Assembly: GCA_033296725.1 (NCBI GenBank)
Contig: MU857722.1
Coordinates: 1 to 64,000, forward strand
Origin: Corynascus novoguineensis
Lineage: Eukaryota; Ascomycota; Sordariomycetes; Sordariales; Chaetomiaceae
Length of the DNA stretch: 64,000 bases
Direction of reading: 5' to 3'
The notes under the pieces are model-generated. The model made no database searches and was not told the origin of the DNA. It saw only the letters and a program-made list of their open reading frames with translations. The translations under genes and the position numbers were made by a program. Below, piece by piece: positions 33,219-44,979 of the stretch. Each line of letters opens with the position of its first letter. Within the stretch, counting starts at the first letter, position 1.

Positions 33219-36200
33219 TCAATTCCCAGTGGCCAGAAAGACTTCGTCACCCAACAGTTTGGACTCACTTCCCCCTGTCAACTCCTGCACCGCCGAGGTC
33301 AGCTCGCCCAACACCTCGTCTACAAAACCAACATCCTCTTGTCTCCCGACCACACCGACATGCAGCTCCTCACCCTTGACAAATGAGACTACCTTGAGCG
33401 GCCAGGCGGCGTCGCCGTGCGGATTGAGGATGCCCACCTTGCACTCGCGACCCCCGAACGGCATGGCATCAAAGTCGTCCCAGTCCTGGTGGTGCACGAC
33501 TGAGTCGAAGAAAATATCCTCGTCTGTTCTTTCCTTTTTCTCTTCCTCTAACTCCTTTTTCTCCTCCAACGATGATGATGGCAACGAAGATGACAACCTC
33601 TTCCAGCCGACCGCCTCGGCGACGGCTTCAAACCCAACAAAGTCGTGCGCCGCTGACTCGGCACCTTGCCGCTGGACATGCTCCAACAGGTCGGCAGCGG
33701 ACCACCCAGGTGCAAAGGGCACCCGTACGGGGGTGAACTGGTAGCAGGGGCCCATGACCGGTGCTTCCTCTTGTTGCTGTTGTTGTGCAATGGTAATGCC
33801 GGCTCGCCCGGAGGTGATGGAGCCAAAGGTGACATCGGCAGTGCGCAGGCGGCGGGCGAGCACGAGCGCCCACGCCGCCGTGAGGAGGGTTGCCGTAGTG
33901 GCGACGGGTGCGTCTTCGCGGATGGGTTTGGCGGGTGAGGAGTGGACGGCGTTGGAGTGGAAGACGGCCTTGCTGGTGATTTCAGCGGTTGATGACGGAC
34001 GGGTCTGTCCCGGGAGGACAGTGAGGGAGGAACCCGAGAGGAGAGTGGTCCAGTAAGTGAGGGCCTGGGACCGGGCGGGCTCGGCGTGTGTTTGGGCCAT
34101 GTAGGCGGAGAAGGGCGACGAGGGGGCGACGAGCGACCCGCTGCCGGCGCCGGTGTAGAGAGCCTCGAGATCCTGGAGGAGTAAGGGCAGCGAGACGCCG
34201 TCATACTGCGCGTGCGAGAGCCCGATAACGAAGCACTCGTGTCCGCCTTCACCCTCGACTAGGAGGAAGTGCACGAAGGGCGACCCCATGCGGAACGCCC
34301 CTGACTCGATATGCGCCGAGCAGAGGGCGTCGACGGAGTGCTCCAGGTTGCCCCCATCCTGGGCTGTGTGGACGGCGACCGGGATGTCTACATCCTTCAG
34401 GACAATCTGGAATATCTTGGATTCGTGCTCAATAAACACGGTGCGCAGGATATCGTGGGTCGAGACAAGCTGCTTGCATGCTTGGAGCAGCTTTACCCGG
34501 TCGAACCCGTCCTGATCCGAGTACAGCATGGTGTACTGGATCGAGGCCCGTGGCGGTTGCACCGTAGCTCGGACGTCGAGAGCCTGTGAGTCCGTTACAG
34601 GATACGCGTCCTGAATAGACCAGTCGCTGTTGCCGAGGTTTGGCCTGACTACCTCTTCGACGAACCGTTGAGCGTTAATCGAACCCAGCATTGAGAAAGG
34701 CTGGTAAGACGGCGGCGAGGGGTTCTTGTTAGTTGACTCGGCGGCACTAGACTCCTCCTGCTTGCCAACCTTGAGCACCTTAGCCGCGTCGCCCAGGCGC
34801 ATGTGCCGGAAGATGTCGGCCACGGTTAGCTTGTGCCCCTGAGCGCGGAGGCGCGAGACGAGCTTCATAGCCAGGACCGAGTCGCCGCCGAGGCGGAAGA
34901 AGTTGTCGTCTGTGTCGATCTGACCGGCGTCGAGGCCGAGCACTGCGGACCAAGCCGCACGCAGAATGTCTTGGGCAGTTGTCGTTGTCGCAGGCTGGGC
35001 AGACAGGTTGTTGCTCTTCCACGCCTCCTGGAAGCCAACGCGGAGCTGGTCCAGGACCTGCTGCGGAATCCCGGACCCAAGTTGCCGGAGCAGGGTGCGG
35101 TCCACCTTGTCTCCATCGGTGGGGAGCTTGTCGACGACGATGTACGCTGAGGAGACGAGGTGCGATGCGAGCGAGTTTTGGACAAACTTGTCGAGCCTCC
35201 TGAGCGCCCCAGCGAGGCTGATGGTTACCTCGGTGCAGACGGCGACTTGAACGCCGTTGGCGAGGGCGACATGGTGGTTCTCAGACAGAACCCTGATGGT
35301 TGATGACCCTGACACCAGATCCTGGGGTTGCTGCTGGATAAGAACCACCAATTCTTGCTGGGAAGTCCCCTGTACGTTCAAAGGTACAGCGGCGGCAAGG
35401 TTTGAGGCAGGGAGATATTCTCGCAGGTGGACCTCGAGCTCGGCTGGGTCTGCCCCGTGGCCCTGAACAAAAGAATCGGTGTCTTTCCGGCCAAGGAACA
35501 CCAAACTGCCATCCTCCTGAAGCATCACCACGTTGCCCGTCGGTTGTACCTTGCCTCTCCGGCCATCACTTCCACCGCCCGCGCCAGCCAGGAGCCAAGG
35601 AGGCGAGTCGATGACGGAACCGCCACCGCCCAGGAATGTGCCTTCTAGCCATAGCTCGCCGGGAAAGCCGATGGGAACCAACCGGGATGGGTTTTTCAGA
35701 TCGCACACCCACGAAACCACCGCCCGGGGGTTGTAGACGGAGCCCGGCCTGAGGGAGACAGGACTGTCTGTCTGGAGTGTTCCGGTGACTGAGTCCCAAG
35801 CCAGAGGGGGGTCCCGGTTCCAGCTCCAGATCTTGTTCAAGTCATCGGCAGGAACGCAAGAGACTTGGTTTAGCCCTCTGTCGAGGTCCCTGCTCAGCTC
35901 GACGCAAGCCGCCTCGAATTGCGCCAACACCTTGCCCATCTCTTGGACGCTGACCAGACTCCCGTCAAAGCTGGCGCATACCCGGAACGCGTCCCCGCCG
36001 CTCTCGACGCCGCACGCCAGCATCAGCGGGTACGGGTTGAAGTGGATGGCCTCGCGGACGACATCGCTGAGGGCAAAGCCTAGTTCGGTTACGACGCCCG
36101 CAGTGTGCTCGTCAGGTATAGGCTGGACGACGAGTCCTGTTGGGGCCTCGCACGCGTACTGAGCGTCACGGCTGACGCGGCGAATGTTTTGCATGCCCAT

Positions 36201-39200
36201 GTGCTGGAATGGGGTGCGCTTCAGGGCGGCTGACTGGATAGTCCCCAAGAAGTCGGCGACTGAGCAGCACGAGGACAATGACGACGACGACGGCACGCGC
36301 ACACGCACGGGGACCGTGGCAATCAAGGGGCCCGCGATGGTCTCGATCCCGGCCAGGGGTATGTCGCGCCCCGTGAGGGTCTCGCCAAAGACGACGTCGT
36401 CGCTGCGTGCATGCTGCGACGCCACCAGCGCCCACGCGCCCCGGATCAGCGTCGCTAGAGTAAAAGGGAGGGCAGAGACTGTTCCCGGGGGCAGAATTAC
36501 GCGACGCTCGAGGATGCTGTCCGGGGTCGGCACAAAGTCGCGCGACGGCACCCGTGGGAACTGCGGACCCGTGGCCCCCTCCAGCTCCTCCCGCCAAAAG
36601 GACTGCGTCGCCGCCTCATCCATCTCGCGCAGGTGCTTGACAAAGTCGCCCATGGTTGCGGTTGCGGTCAGGGGCTGCGAAGGAGACGGGTTCTGGAGGG
36701 CATCGCGGACCTTTTCGAGGAGCAGCGGCTCCGACCACCCGTCATAGACGGCGTGGTGCAGCGTCCAGACCATGTACCGCTTGCCGTCCTCGTGTGGTGG
36801 CTCAACAATTGCGTACCGGGCCAGGCTCTGGCCGAGGTCCATTCGCTCCTTGCGGTCCTGCTCGAGGTAGCCGTCCAGGTCCATGTCGGTGAGGTGTCGC
36901 CACGGGATGGCGCCGCCCCCTAGCACGACCTGGTCGAGCCCAGCGCGGTCGCGGAGCTGCACCAGCCGCGAGCGCAGTACGGGCGTCGCCGCGACGACAG
37001 CCTCCCATGCACTCTTCCAGGCGTCCACGCTGATGTGTGAGGGGATGATGGCCACCCGCTGGGCAATGTATGGCTCAGCTGACTTGAGCGAGAAAGTGAA
37101 GAGCGACTCCTGCGTCGGCGTGCAGGGGTAGATGTCCTGGATGTCGGCAGGCTCGGCTCCGCAGACCTGAGATGCCTCGTTAATGGCGCTGTTGGGGGGT
37201 TGAGGAATCAAAGAGAACGGGGTCCTCTCCTCGCGGTCTGCAGCCTGTGAGCCGCTGAGGCTGGTTGTGACCGCCGCCATGGCCGAAAGCGTTGGGTTTC
37301 CGAAGGTCTTGATAACGCTGAGGTCGAGGCTGTGATCGCGGCACACGGATACGAGCCGCATGGCCGCCAAAGAGTCACCACCCAGCGCAAAGAAGTTGTC
37401 TCTCAGTCGGATCGTCTCGGGATCGAGCTTGAGCGTCTGGCCCCAGGCCTGTCGTAGGCGTTGCTCCATCTCGCTCAGGGGGCGGTCATTCTCATCTGCA
37501 TGCGCAGCTTCAGCGGTGTTTTGGTCGTCGTCACTCGCTGTCGACGCCCCCTGATTTGCTGCTGTCATCTGTCGCAGGTCGACGGCGGCCCCAAATTGCC
37601 GCAGCTTCTTGCGGTCCGTCTTTCCTGAGATCAGGGTTGGGATTCGGTTGACGGGGATGTAGGCCGTCGGCACCATGTAGCGTGGTAGCACGTCGGCTAC
37701 TTCTTTGTCGGCCTGAACCAGGGCCTGGCGCAGCTCCAGGGGCAGCTCAACTATCTCGAGTGCCACCTCCTGACCGTGCGTGCTGGCAGCTTGGGGAGAG
37801 ATGAAAGCCACGAGGATGGCCTGTGCCTGCGAAGACCCCTGAGGAGCAATCACCTCAGCGATGACAGCAGCGTCGGCAGGCAGCCTCGCCCGGAGTTGGC
37901 TCTCGATCTCACCGAGCTCAACCCGCTGTCCGCGCAATTTGACCTGCGTGTCCTTGCGGCCGACAAAGACGATGCCACCTGACCCGTCTGGATCGTATCT
38001 CCCCAGGTCGCCCGTTTTGTACAGGCGGCCCCGACGCCCAGGGTAGGAGGCGCCGTGGCCCGCCGTTAGCCAGGCCGGATCCTCGATGAACGCGGCGGCC
38101 GTCTTGGCCGGGTCGTTGAGGTACCCCTGACCGACGATGGGGCCCTCAACTAGCAGTTCGCCCACGGCGCCGACGGGCATCAGCACCTCGTGGTCGTTCG
38201 GGTCCGCGACCCAGATGGCGGCACCGTTGCCCGGGCCAATCGAGATATAGTCCCTGCCCGTGGCGGCGCTGCTGTTAACGGTGCAGCCGATAGTGCACTC
38301 GCAGGGGCCGTAGCCGATGATGATGCGGGCGTATTGCCCCCAGACGTTGACATCGCGCGCCGAGACGGCTTCGCCGCCGAGCCCAAGCCCCCCAGTGAGC
38401 GATGCGATGACATCGAGGTCGAGGATGCGCGCAACCGACGGCGTGATGCCCGCGTAGTTGACGCGCATCTTCCGCATGGCGCCGTTGATGTCGTTGAGCC
38501 GGTCCTCGTCTGATGGGATGCAGAGGCAGCCGCCCTTGGAAAGCGTCAGCAGCATGCTGTCGATGCTGACGTCGAAGGCGTACGACGCAAAGTCGAGCAC
38601 CCGCGAGTCTTCGGTGTAGCCCACCGCTGCGGCCCGCGGGATTGCGCTGCTCGTATACGTCTGGTGGGAGATCTTGACTCCCTTGGGCGTTCCTGTGCTG
38701 CCCGACGTGAAGATAATGTACATCAGGGCGGATCCCGGTACTCGTGGGAGAGGCTCTGAAGTGGTGGCGGTGGCAACGCCTTGCCCTGTCTTGAATGTTT
38801 CCTCCTCAACGACCACAGATTTTCCTTCCGGCAGTATCGACCTTGCAAGGCCGCATTGCTTGCGGGACGAAACCATTGCCTTGGCGCCGACCTGCTCGGC
38901 CATGTTCTGCAGTCGGGCTAGCGGGAGGGAGGGGTCCATCATGACCATGGTAGCCCCGGCCTTCATGACGGCGAGGACAGCGACAACGGTCCATCTGGAC
39001 TTCTCAAAGCACACAGGCACAAAGTCGTGCAACTTGACGTCGAGCTCGGTTCGGAGGTGGTGGGCCAGAAGAGTGGAATACCGGTCGACCTGACCATAGG
39101 AGAGGTCACCGTCAAACGACGAAATGGCCTCCTTGTCAGGGTGCCTTTGAGCTCTCTCTGTAATGACGTCGTGCATGCAATGGTTGTATGTTGGGGGAAG

Positions 39201-39972
39201 AATGTGGTTCCATCGCCAAATCTCGTCCAGGTCGTGCCTCGTGGGCCCGAGGAGGCTCTGAATAGGGGCATTTGGGTTGGAGAGGCACAACTTGACTGTG
39301 TCGTACAAGGTCTCGACGTGGCGCGTCACTGTAAACGGGAGCATGTCCTCGCTGTGCCAGACGGGACGAGCCTCCAGTGGGCCATCATCAAGGCGCACCT
39401 CGAGGTGTAGAGACGGCTTGGGTCTACGTCAGTAATGCCATACCGACATTTGGCAAAGATCCGGCTTCACACACCTCAGTACTCTTAGTAGATCCTTTGC
39501 TGATTTGAGTCAGAGACCCCGTGCTGAAGAGAAGCGATATGGGCCCGGCGTGGTTCAGGGATGGCCTTGACGAAGTTACCCCTATTTGACTAGCAATGGC
39601 AGATGCAACCTTCTCCACGCTGCTCTGAAGGTCTGGTAAAACCTCGCTGGCCGAGAGCCGCATTACTCCTGGTAATTCGCCATTGGCGCCTTCTTCCGTC
39701 TTATAGGCCCACTCAAAAGTGAATTGAATGTCTTCTCGAGTCCGCAGGAGGACAATGAGCCATGATATTAGCAGCACTTCTTCGCTTATAGGAGCTGCTG
39801 ATGTTGTTGGTGTTGATGGGGTCACCGCTCCCGACGGCAGATCGCCCTCTTCCGTAGCAGACGGCGGTCCACTGTCCCTCATCGTCTCGGCCACCGGCGT
39901 CTTGCCGTTGAGCAGCGGTAGTGTCGCCGCTGTTTTCAATTGCAGACGCTCAAAGCCTTGAACAGACCCCAT
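33219..39972 (-). CDS. sidD: SidD/NPS6-type extracellular siderophore NRPS
   Basis: Nonribosomal peptide synthetase predicted to link and cyclise N5-acyl-N5-hydroxyornithine into fusarinine C or a coprogen relative. Exon 1 is 39972-39475, then exon 2 is about 39416-33219, giving about 2231 aa. The intron has a GTGTGT donor and an AAG acceptor after CTGAC. Domain order is A-T-C-(degenerate A)-T-C. Landmarks: A3 FTSGSTGTPKGV near 38690, A5 GYGPCECTIG, A7 YKTGDLGRY, A10 SGKTDRKKL; T1 LGGDSL near 37378; C1 HHAVYDG near 36750; A-remnant with only late motifs (PTGNVV, GRKDTDSF) at about 35300-35780; T2 LGGDSV near 34885; C2 SHAQYDG near 34208. In C2 the first His of HHxxxDG is Ser. A single working A domain used repeatedly, with a decayed second A, is the known SidD/NPS6 architecture. 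Confidence 0.93.
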
Positions 39973-41417
39973 CCTGACTGCCTCGGCTGCGTATGACCGT
40001 CAGAAAGGAGTGATAAGTGTAAAGCATGTGTCCGACTTTGACGAAGAGTCGAAAGTCCAAGAACCGGTTGATTCTGGGACAATCTCAAGTCACAGCGGCA
40101 GCGGCAGTACCCGTTCCCGGGAGAGGAAGATATGCAAAATGCACTGCTACGTGACTACTCCATAGACTGGTCCTATTATTAACAGAGCGTGCCTTTTTCC
40201 CACCACCCTCGCCAGGTGTTTCCTGTCTGGTACCGCGCGCTCTCCTTGCATAACACCACTCGGTCGCATCCACCACCCATGGAGAACCTGCATTTCAACA
40301 CCCCCCCCCGGGACGCTGGCGGCAAGAGAATGTGGAAACGAAAACGAGAGCAACCGAAATCGGCCCACGCGGCCATTGCAAAAGTCGTCGATGAGCTCAT
40401 CGGCCTGGTTCAGGGGTTGACGGACGACAGGGGATAGATCAGATAACTGTCCTCGCCACGGAGGGAGACGCACACCCTGACTTCGTACCACTTTTAGGAT
40501 GGGTCCCCAGGGGCCTCAAGGGGCGTTCATAGATTGTATACAGTCTTTTTGGTATACGGTGTCGAAGTCTGGCGCCCCTTTCCCGATGGGGTCATGTCTC
40601 CGCACGGCTAAACACATGGGACCCTGCAAAGCATCGGCACACCCCACCCCCCCTGCAAAGAATTTCCATTGAAGGCGTGGAGGTGGCTTTTGGCCTGAGA
40701 AGGCGTTATTCGCTGTTGAGGTCGGATATGGGCTTGCGGCGCACCATAAGCGTCTCCTCTTCTTCTCCTATTTCTTGCCCGGTAGATTATCGCTCGGTCA
40801 CAAAACAAGGCTACGCTACCTAGTAGCAAGACTACTTCGTTGTCTAGTGTCCGAAGCAGAGCTTACTTTCCCCCATCCCATGACACACTCTGCGTGATTT
40901 TGTTTACCGCAGGTCCACCCCAACCCTGCTTTGCCGCTAGTCTCAGACAGGGACCCCATGTCTAGCTATTGCACATAATCTTATCAATCAGATCAGCTGT
41001 GCGCGGGGCCCGGAGACCCTCGGTTCAAGGTTTGCCAGCAAGTCCGCGTGGCCCGCCACAGATTTTGTTTTTTTTGTGTTATGTCCATTTTTGTTCTATT
41101 TTTTGTTGTTTCAAGGGGGGAGGGGGGGGGTTTGCCAGGGGCCGGGTGGGCACGACAGAACGTCAACTTCGGATCCAGACCGATGTCGGGAACTTGCGCG
41201 ATTAAGAGATAGGTTTGCTGTGAAGTAGCGGTCCGTAGGTAATCATTCACCAGGTAGTCAAGACTCTGAGAGAAGCGCGCGCCCACAGGCCATGATTTCA
41301 CCAGAACCAGCCCCATCCGGCAGCTCTCCAAGCCCCCTGTCAAGACACAACCTCGCTTCATCAGCCTCAGCGATACCCGACACCTCAAGCCTGGAAATCA
41401 CGCTCCGCTTGTCCACT
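39973..41417. promoter_or_regulatory. Divergent sidD-sidJ intergenic region
   Basis: 1.4 kb of control DNA between the NRPS and esterase genes. It contains an exact ATCAGATAA (entered separately) and TGATAAGAT on the minus strand near 40981-40989. C- and G-rich homopolymers lie at 40302-40309 and 41117-41130. The 82-codon ORF at 40189-40437 is not convincing. Confidence 0.55.
40438..40446 (+). promoter_or_regulatory. Iron-GATA (SreA/Urbs1-type) site ATCAGATAA
   Basis: Exact match to ATCWGATAA, 466 bp upstream of the NRPS start and about 970 bp upstream of the esterase start. This suggests iron repression of the NRPS by the same factor proposed for the MFS gene. Confidence 0.6.
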
Positions 41418-42606
41418 ATGGGTTCCAAGTTCTGGCCAAAGCGGGGCTCGCCCGGCATACTGCATCACTTTGTATGTCCAAGACGTTCAGAGGCCTCTTT
41501 CTGGGGCCCTGAGAAGGATGCCCAACTGTCGTTATGTAAACAGAGAAGTTACGTACTAGGGAGCTAACACTGACCCCCAGACCGAGGCGCTGGTCGCCTT
41601 TGAGTTTACCCCCGGCACCAAGCCACAACCGCACAGCATCCTCTTTCTGGGTGGTCTGGGCGATGGGCTCGCGACGACGTCGTACGTGGCCGACGTGGTC
41701 GCGGGCCTCGAGCCAACGCAGTGGTCCCTTTTCTCCCTCAATTTGACGTCGTCCTATCAGAGCTGGGGCTTCGGCCACCTCGACCGGGACACAGACGAGA
41801 TCGCCCAGTGTGTGCGCCACATTCAGGAGTACAAGGCGGCCAAGTACGGTGCGCCGGGAAAGCTAGTGCTCATGGGCCACTCGACGGGCAGCCAGTGCGT
41901 GCTGCACTACCTGTCACGACCAAACCCGCACACGAGCACCCCTGCCTTTGACCGCGGGCTTGAGCACGCCGAGCGGCCCCGCGTTGACGGTGCCGTCATG
42001 CAGGCGCCCGTGTCGGACCGCGAGGCCATCCATCTCATCATGCGCGACGGCTTCCTGGGGCGTACGCCCGCCGAGCTGCGCGAAACCTACGACCGTCTCG
42101 TGGCCATGGCGCGCGACGCCGTCGCCCGCGACCCGGGATGCGACTCAATGCTGCCCATCCCGCTGACGTCCCAGTTCGGCTACCCGCGCAATACCCCCGT
42201 CAGCTGCCGCCGCTTCCTCAGCCTTGTCAGCCCTGACAGCCCCGCCTCGCCCGCAGAGGACGACACGTTCAGCTCTGACCTCGGCGACGACCAGCTTGCC
42301 GCTACCTTCGGCATGATCCGCAAGCGGGGGCTTCTCAAACACAAGCTGATGGTACTCATGTCGGGCGCCGACCAGGCTGTCCCTGACTGGGTCGACAAGG
42401 AGGCCCTGCTGGAGCGGTGGAGGCAGGCGACGGACCGCAGTTGCTCTAAAGGCGACGGCGCCGACGCTCAAATATGGGACCGCGAGCGCAGCGGCCTCAT
42501 TCCGGGTGCCTCGCATGCCCTGAGCAATGACGACCAGGCCGAGCCCCGCGCCTTTCTCGTCCGAAGAGTGCTGTCGTATCTCGAGGATCTCGAGAAGCGA
42601 GACTAA
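41418..42606 (+). CDS. sidJ: SidJ-like siderophore esterase (DUF1749, alpha/beta hydrolase)
   Basis: Cytosolic serine hydrolase. SidJ in Aspergillus hydrolyses fusarinine-type siderophores after uptake to free iron. Exons 41418-41471 and 41581-42606 give 359 aa from ATG at 41418 (MGSKFW). An in-frame ATG at 41292 would add 42 residues. The join reads LHHFTEALVAFEFTPG. Motifs are the GGLGDG oxyanion loop, nucleophile elbow GHSTGSQC, Asp in SGADQAVPDWV and His in PGASHALS. Together these form the catalytic triad. The intron (109 bp) has a GTATGT donor and CCCAG acceptor. Divergent from the NRPS gene, as expected for the conserved cluster. Confidence 0.88.
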
Positions 42607-43628
42607 GTTGGGGCAGTTGTGCAGTCGGGGTGTCGGGGTGGGGAGAGAAGCATTTCATGGCTGTCATTTACTGGGTGTTATGAGTTACGTGGTGCATTAT
42701 GTCATATGGTTACTGGTTAACGTTATACTCATAGCATGGTTATTTGTTTCGGTATCTTGGCTTAATAACTCTGAGACAGTGAACATGGTCAGACTTTGGT
42801 GAGACTTGTACAGCACTCAGTGATGATGAACCCTTGTACATTTGTCAGACTAAATAACGATATCGAGACATATTTGACTGTGATACTGAATGTAGAGAAG
42901 AGGTATGAAGCGGCAAGCCTATGACATCGAATCCATCTAGTTAGTGCTAACGTTAGATACAGAGGGTGAGAAGTTTGTCAACTTTACTAAAGTCTACTCC
43001 CTACTAGTTTGGGAAGCGAAGTGACACAGGTATAATATGTAGTTTACAGGCATCAATCAATTACTAGATAACTATCTGATAACAACTCTATGAGGATGAA
43101 TCCTATTTAGTATACACTTCAAATCTTGCACTTCGTTGGAAATCAAGTAACGAATTATGGTAACTAGTTGGTTAATGAATTTCCTTCTTATGTCCAATCT
43201 ATCTTTGATGTTCGTAAGTGATACAGTTCGTATCTCGGTTGGTATGTATTCTTACGCCCACCCATAGGCGCCGTCACCAGGGCGTTAACCGCCTGGTCCG
43301 TTTGTTCAGCAACAGCTCAGATGAGGCCATACGTGCATTGGGACCCGACTGGATGGACGGTCGCAGACGTCCGGTCTCTCACCGGCGGTGTGGCCCCGTT
43401 TGTAGTTGATTGCGAGTAGAGCATCATATATTGGCTCTGCTGTGGGCATATCCCACACTTGAATTCATCATCCTTTTCCACACATCTGATTTTGACTATT
43501 TACTTTGCTTCCCTTGCTCCAGCTGCATCAGTAAGAGTCGCACACTTGCACGCGAATATTAAACGTAGGCATCCATGGACCCGTTTCCTCTATACCAGCA
43601 TCTACTCTCGCTCCCCGATCCCTCTCTT
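42607..43628. other. Intergenic, AT-rich part
   Basis: From about 42660 to 43220 the base composition shifts to AT-rich with many TA, TAACGTTA and TTAGTTA words, unlike the GC-rich genes on both sides. It may be a RIP-altered relic, but no parent element is recognisable. No gene was seen. Confidence 0.45.
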
Positions 43629-44348
43629 TCACAACGAAACCCTCTCTACCTGTCTGCTATCCCTTTTCCCGTCCGCTCCGGCACACTCTGTCAAATCCTT
43701 CTCCAGCACCACCAACCGCAGCTCCTCAAGCGGCACTAGCGGCACCGTGCCGGACCTCTCGAGCTCCTCGGCAGGGAATGGATGCTCTTCCCCGTTAGAG
43801 CGGTACCCCCGGCGGACGTACCAGGCGATTAGCTCGGCGCGGGACGCGACGACGTGCATGTTGATGCGATCCACATCTGCCCACCGCCTTCGGCAATAGT
43901 CTTCAGCGTGCGCCAACATCGCCCGCCCGATGCCGCCACCCTGCCGCCGCGGGGACACCGCAAGAAGTCCAAGAGAGATGGTCTTTGCCTCTCCTTCGCC
44001 TTCGCGGCAAAGGGCGACTTCGCAGCAGGCTAACACGACTTCGTCTGTCTTTTGTTGCGTCGCCACCGGTGGAGGTTGGGTTCCGGCGGCGGTAGGAGTG
44101 CGCTCGGTCACCGAGGTGTTGGAGGTTTTGGCGGTGGTGGTAGCCAGTAGAATGGCACTGTTGGGGTCGGTAATTTTTGCTAGCAGGCTTGCTTCATCGA
44201 TGCGATTGCCCGCCATGAGATGAGCTGCTGTAGTCCAGCCAAGGCGGCTCTCGTCGCCTGAGTAGGCGGACTCTATCAGGGGATGAACGATCGGGATGTC
44301 CTCGAGAGTTGCCACCCGAAAAGAAAAGTTGGGGGTTGTTGGAGACAT
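43629..44348 (-). CDS. GNAT-family N-acetyltransferase, copy 1
   Basis: Single-exon 239-aa protein of the GCN5-related acetyltransferase fold. Motif A is LLAVSPRRQGGGIGRAMLAHAE (a Q/RxxGxG/A acetyl-CoA loop). The N-terminal strand is FSFRVATLEDIPIVHPLIESAYSGDESRLGW, and WYVRRGY in the C-terminal half is typical. A central 35-residue Thr/Ser/Pro-rich insert separates two core strands. It is a tandem duplicate of the gene at 44980-45681. The substrate is unknown. Proximity to the siderophore genes allows, but does not show, a SidG-like role in acetylating fusarinine. Confidence 0.9.
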   Translation of the reverse strand: MSPTTPNFSFRVATLEDIPIVHPLIESAYSGDESRLGWTTAAHLMAGNRIDEASLLAKITDPNSAILLATTTAKTSNTSVTERTPTAAGTQPPPVATQQKTDEVVLACCEVALCREGEGEAKTISLGLLAVSPRRQGGGIGRAMLAHAEDYCRRRWADVDRINMHVVASRAELIAWYVRRGYRSNGEEHPFPAEELERSGTVPLVPLEELRLVVLEKDLTECAGADGKRDSRQVERVSL

Positions 44349-44979
44349 TGTCGAGGGTGGAAAGTTTCAAAGTAGTCAAAGCCGTCTGAAACCTTGAGGT
44401 AGCTTGGAGAGATAAGTAAAGAATTTTCGAGAACTAAGTTGTCTGCAACCCCGATTAAAACGGTGGATCATCGCCAAAGTATGTCAACAACAGGGCGTTA
44501 GATGCCACAAACGGAAAGGCGTTTTACCTATTTGAGGGAACCGGCGCAACCAGAGTTACGGAACCTTCTGTTGAGGGAAATTTGATCAACAATATTCGAG
44601 TTGACAAACTACGAGTTGATAAACCACGCATGAGATTATTATTAAGTTCTAGGATTTAAGACTGTGTTAAAGTTATTATGAGGTAACAAGGTAATCAGTT
44701 GTGGTTGACTTGGAATTTGCCTATCATCTTAACATATAGGACTAACAGCACGACTAGAGCATCAAGAGGTGACCCAAAATAGCTAGTCATTTCCTATGTA
44801 GTTAGCTACAGTAGTTAGTGATTTAAGTAGCTAAATTCTTTTACCAACCAGCTTCGCAAACATAACCCACCCTACTACATTAGCAGCAGTTGCCCACCTA
44901 CAACACCGACTACCTTAACGCCTGTGACGCCAATCTTCTTACACGCCCGAGGTGCTTTCCGCTCCTCCATCACTTTTCT
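44349..44979. other. Intergenic between GNAT copies
   Basis: The first about 230 bp (44349-44580) resemble the region just upstream of copy 2 (45682-45900), sharing AAAGAATT-TCG, GGGCGTT and GAGGGAACC words in the same order. The duplication therefore included promoter DNA. The rest is AT-rich, with no gene. Confidence 0.55.
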
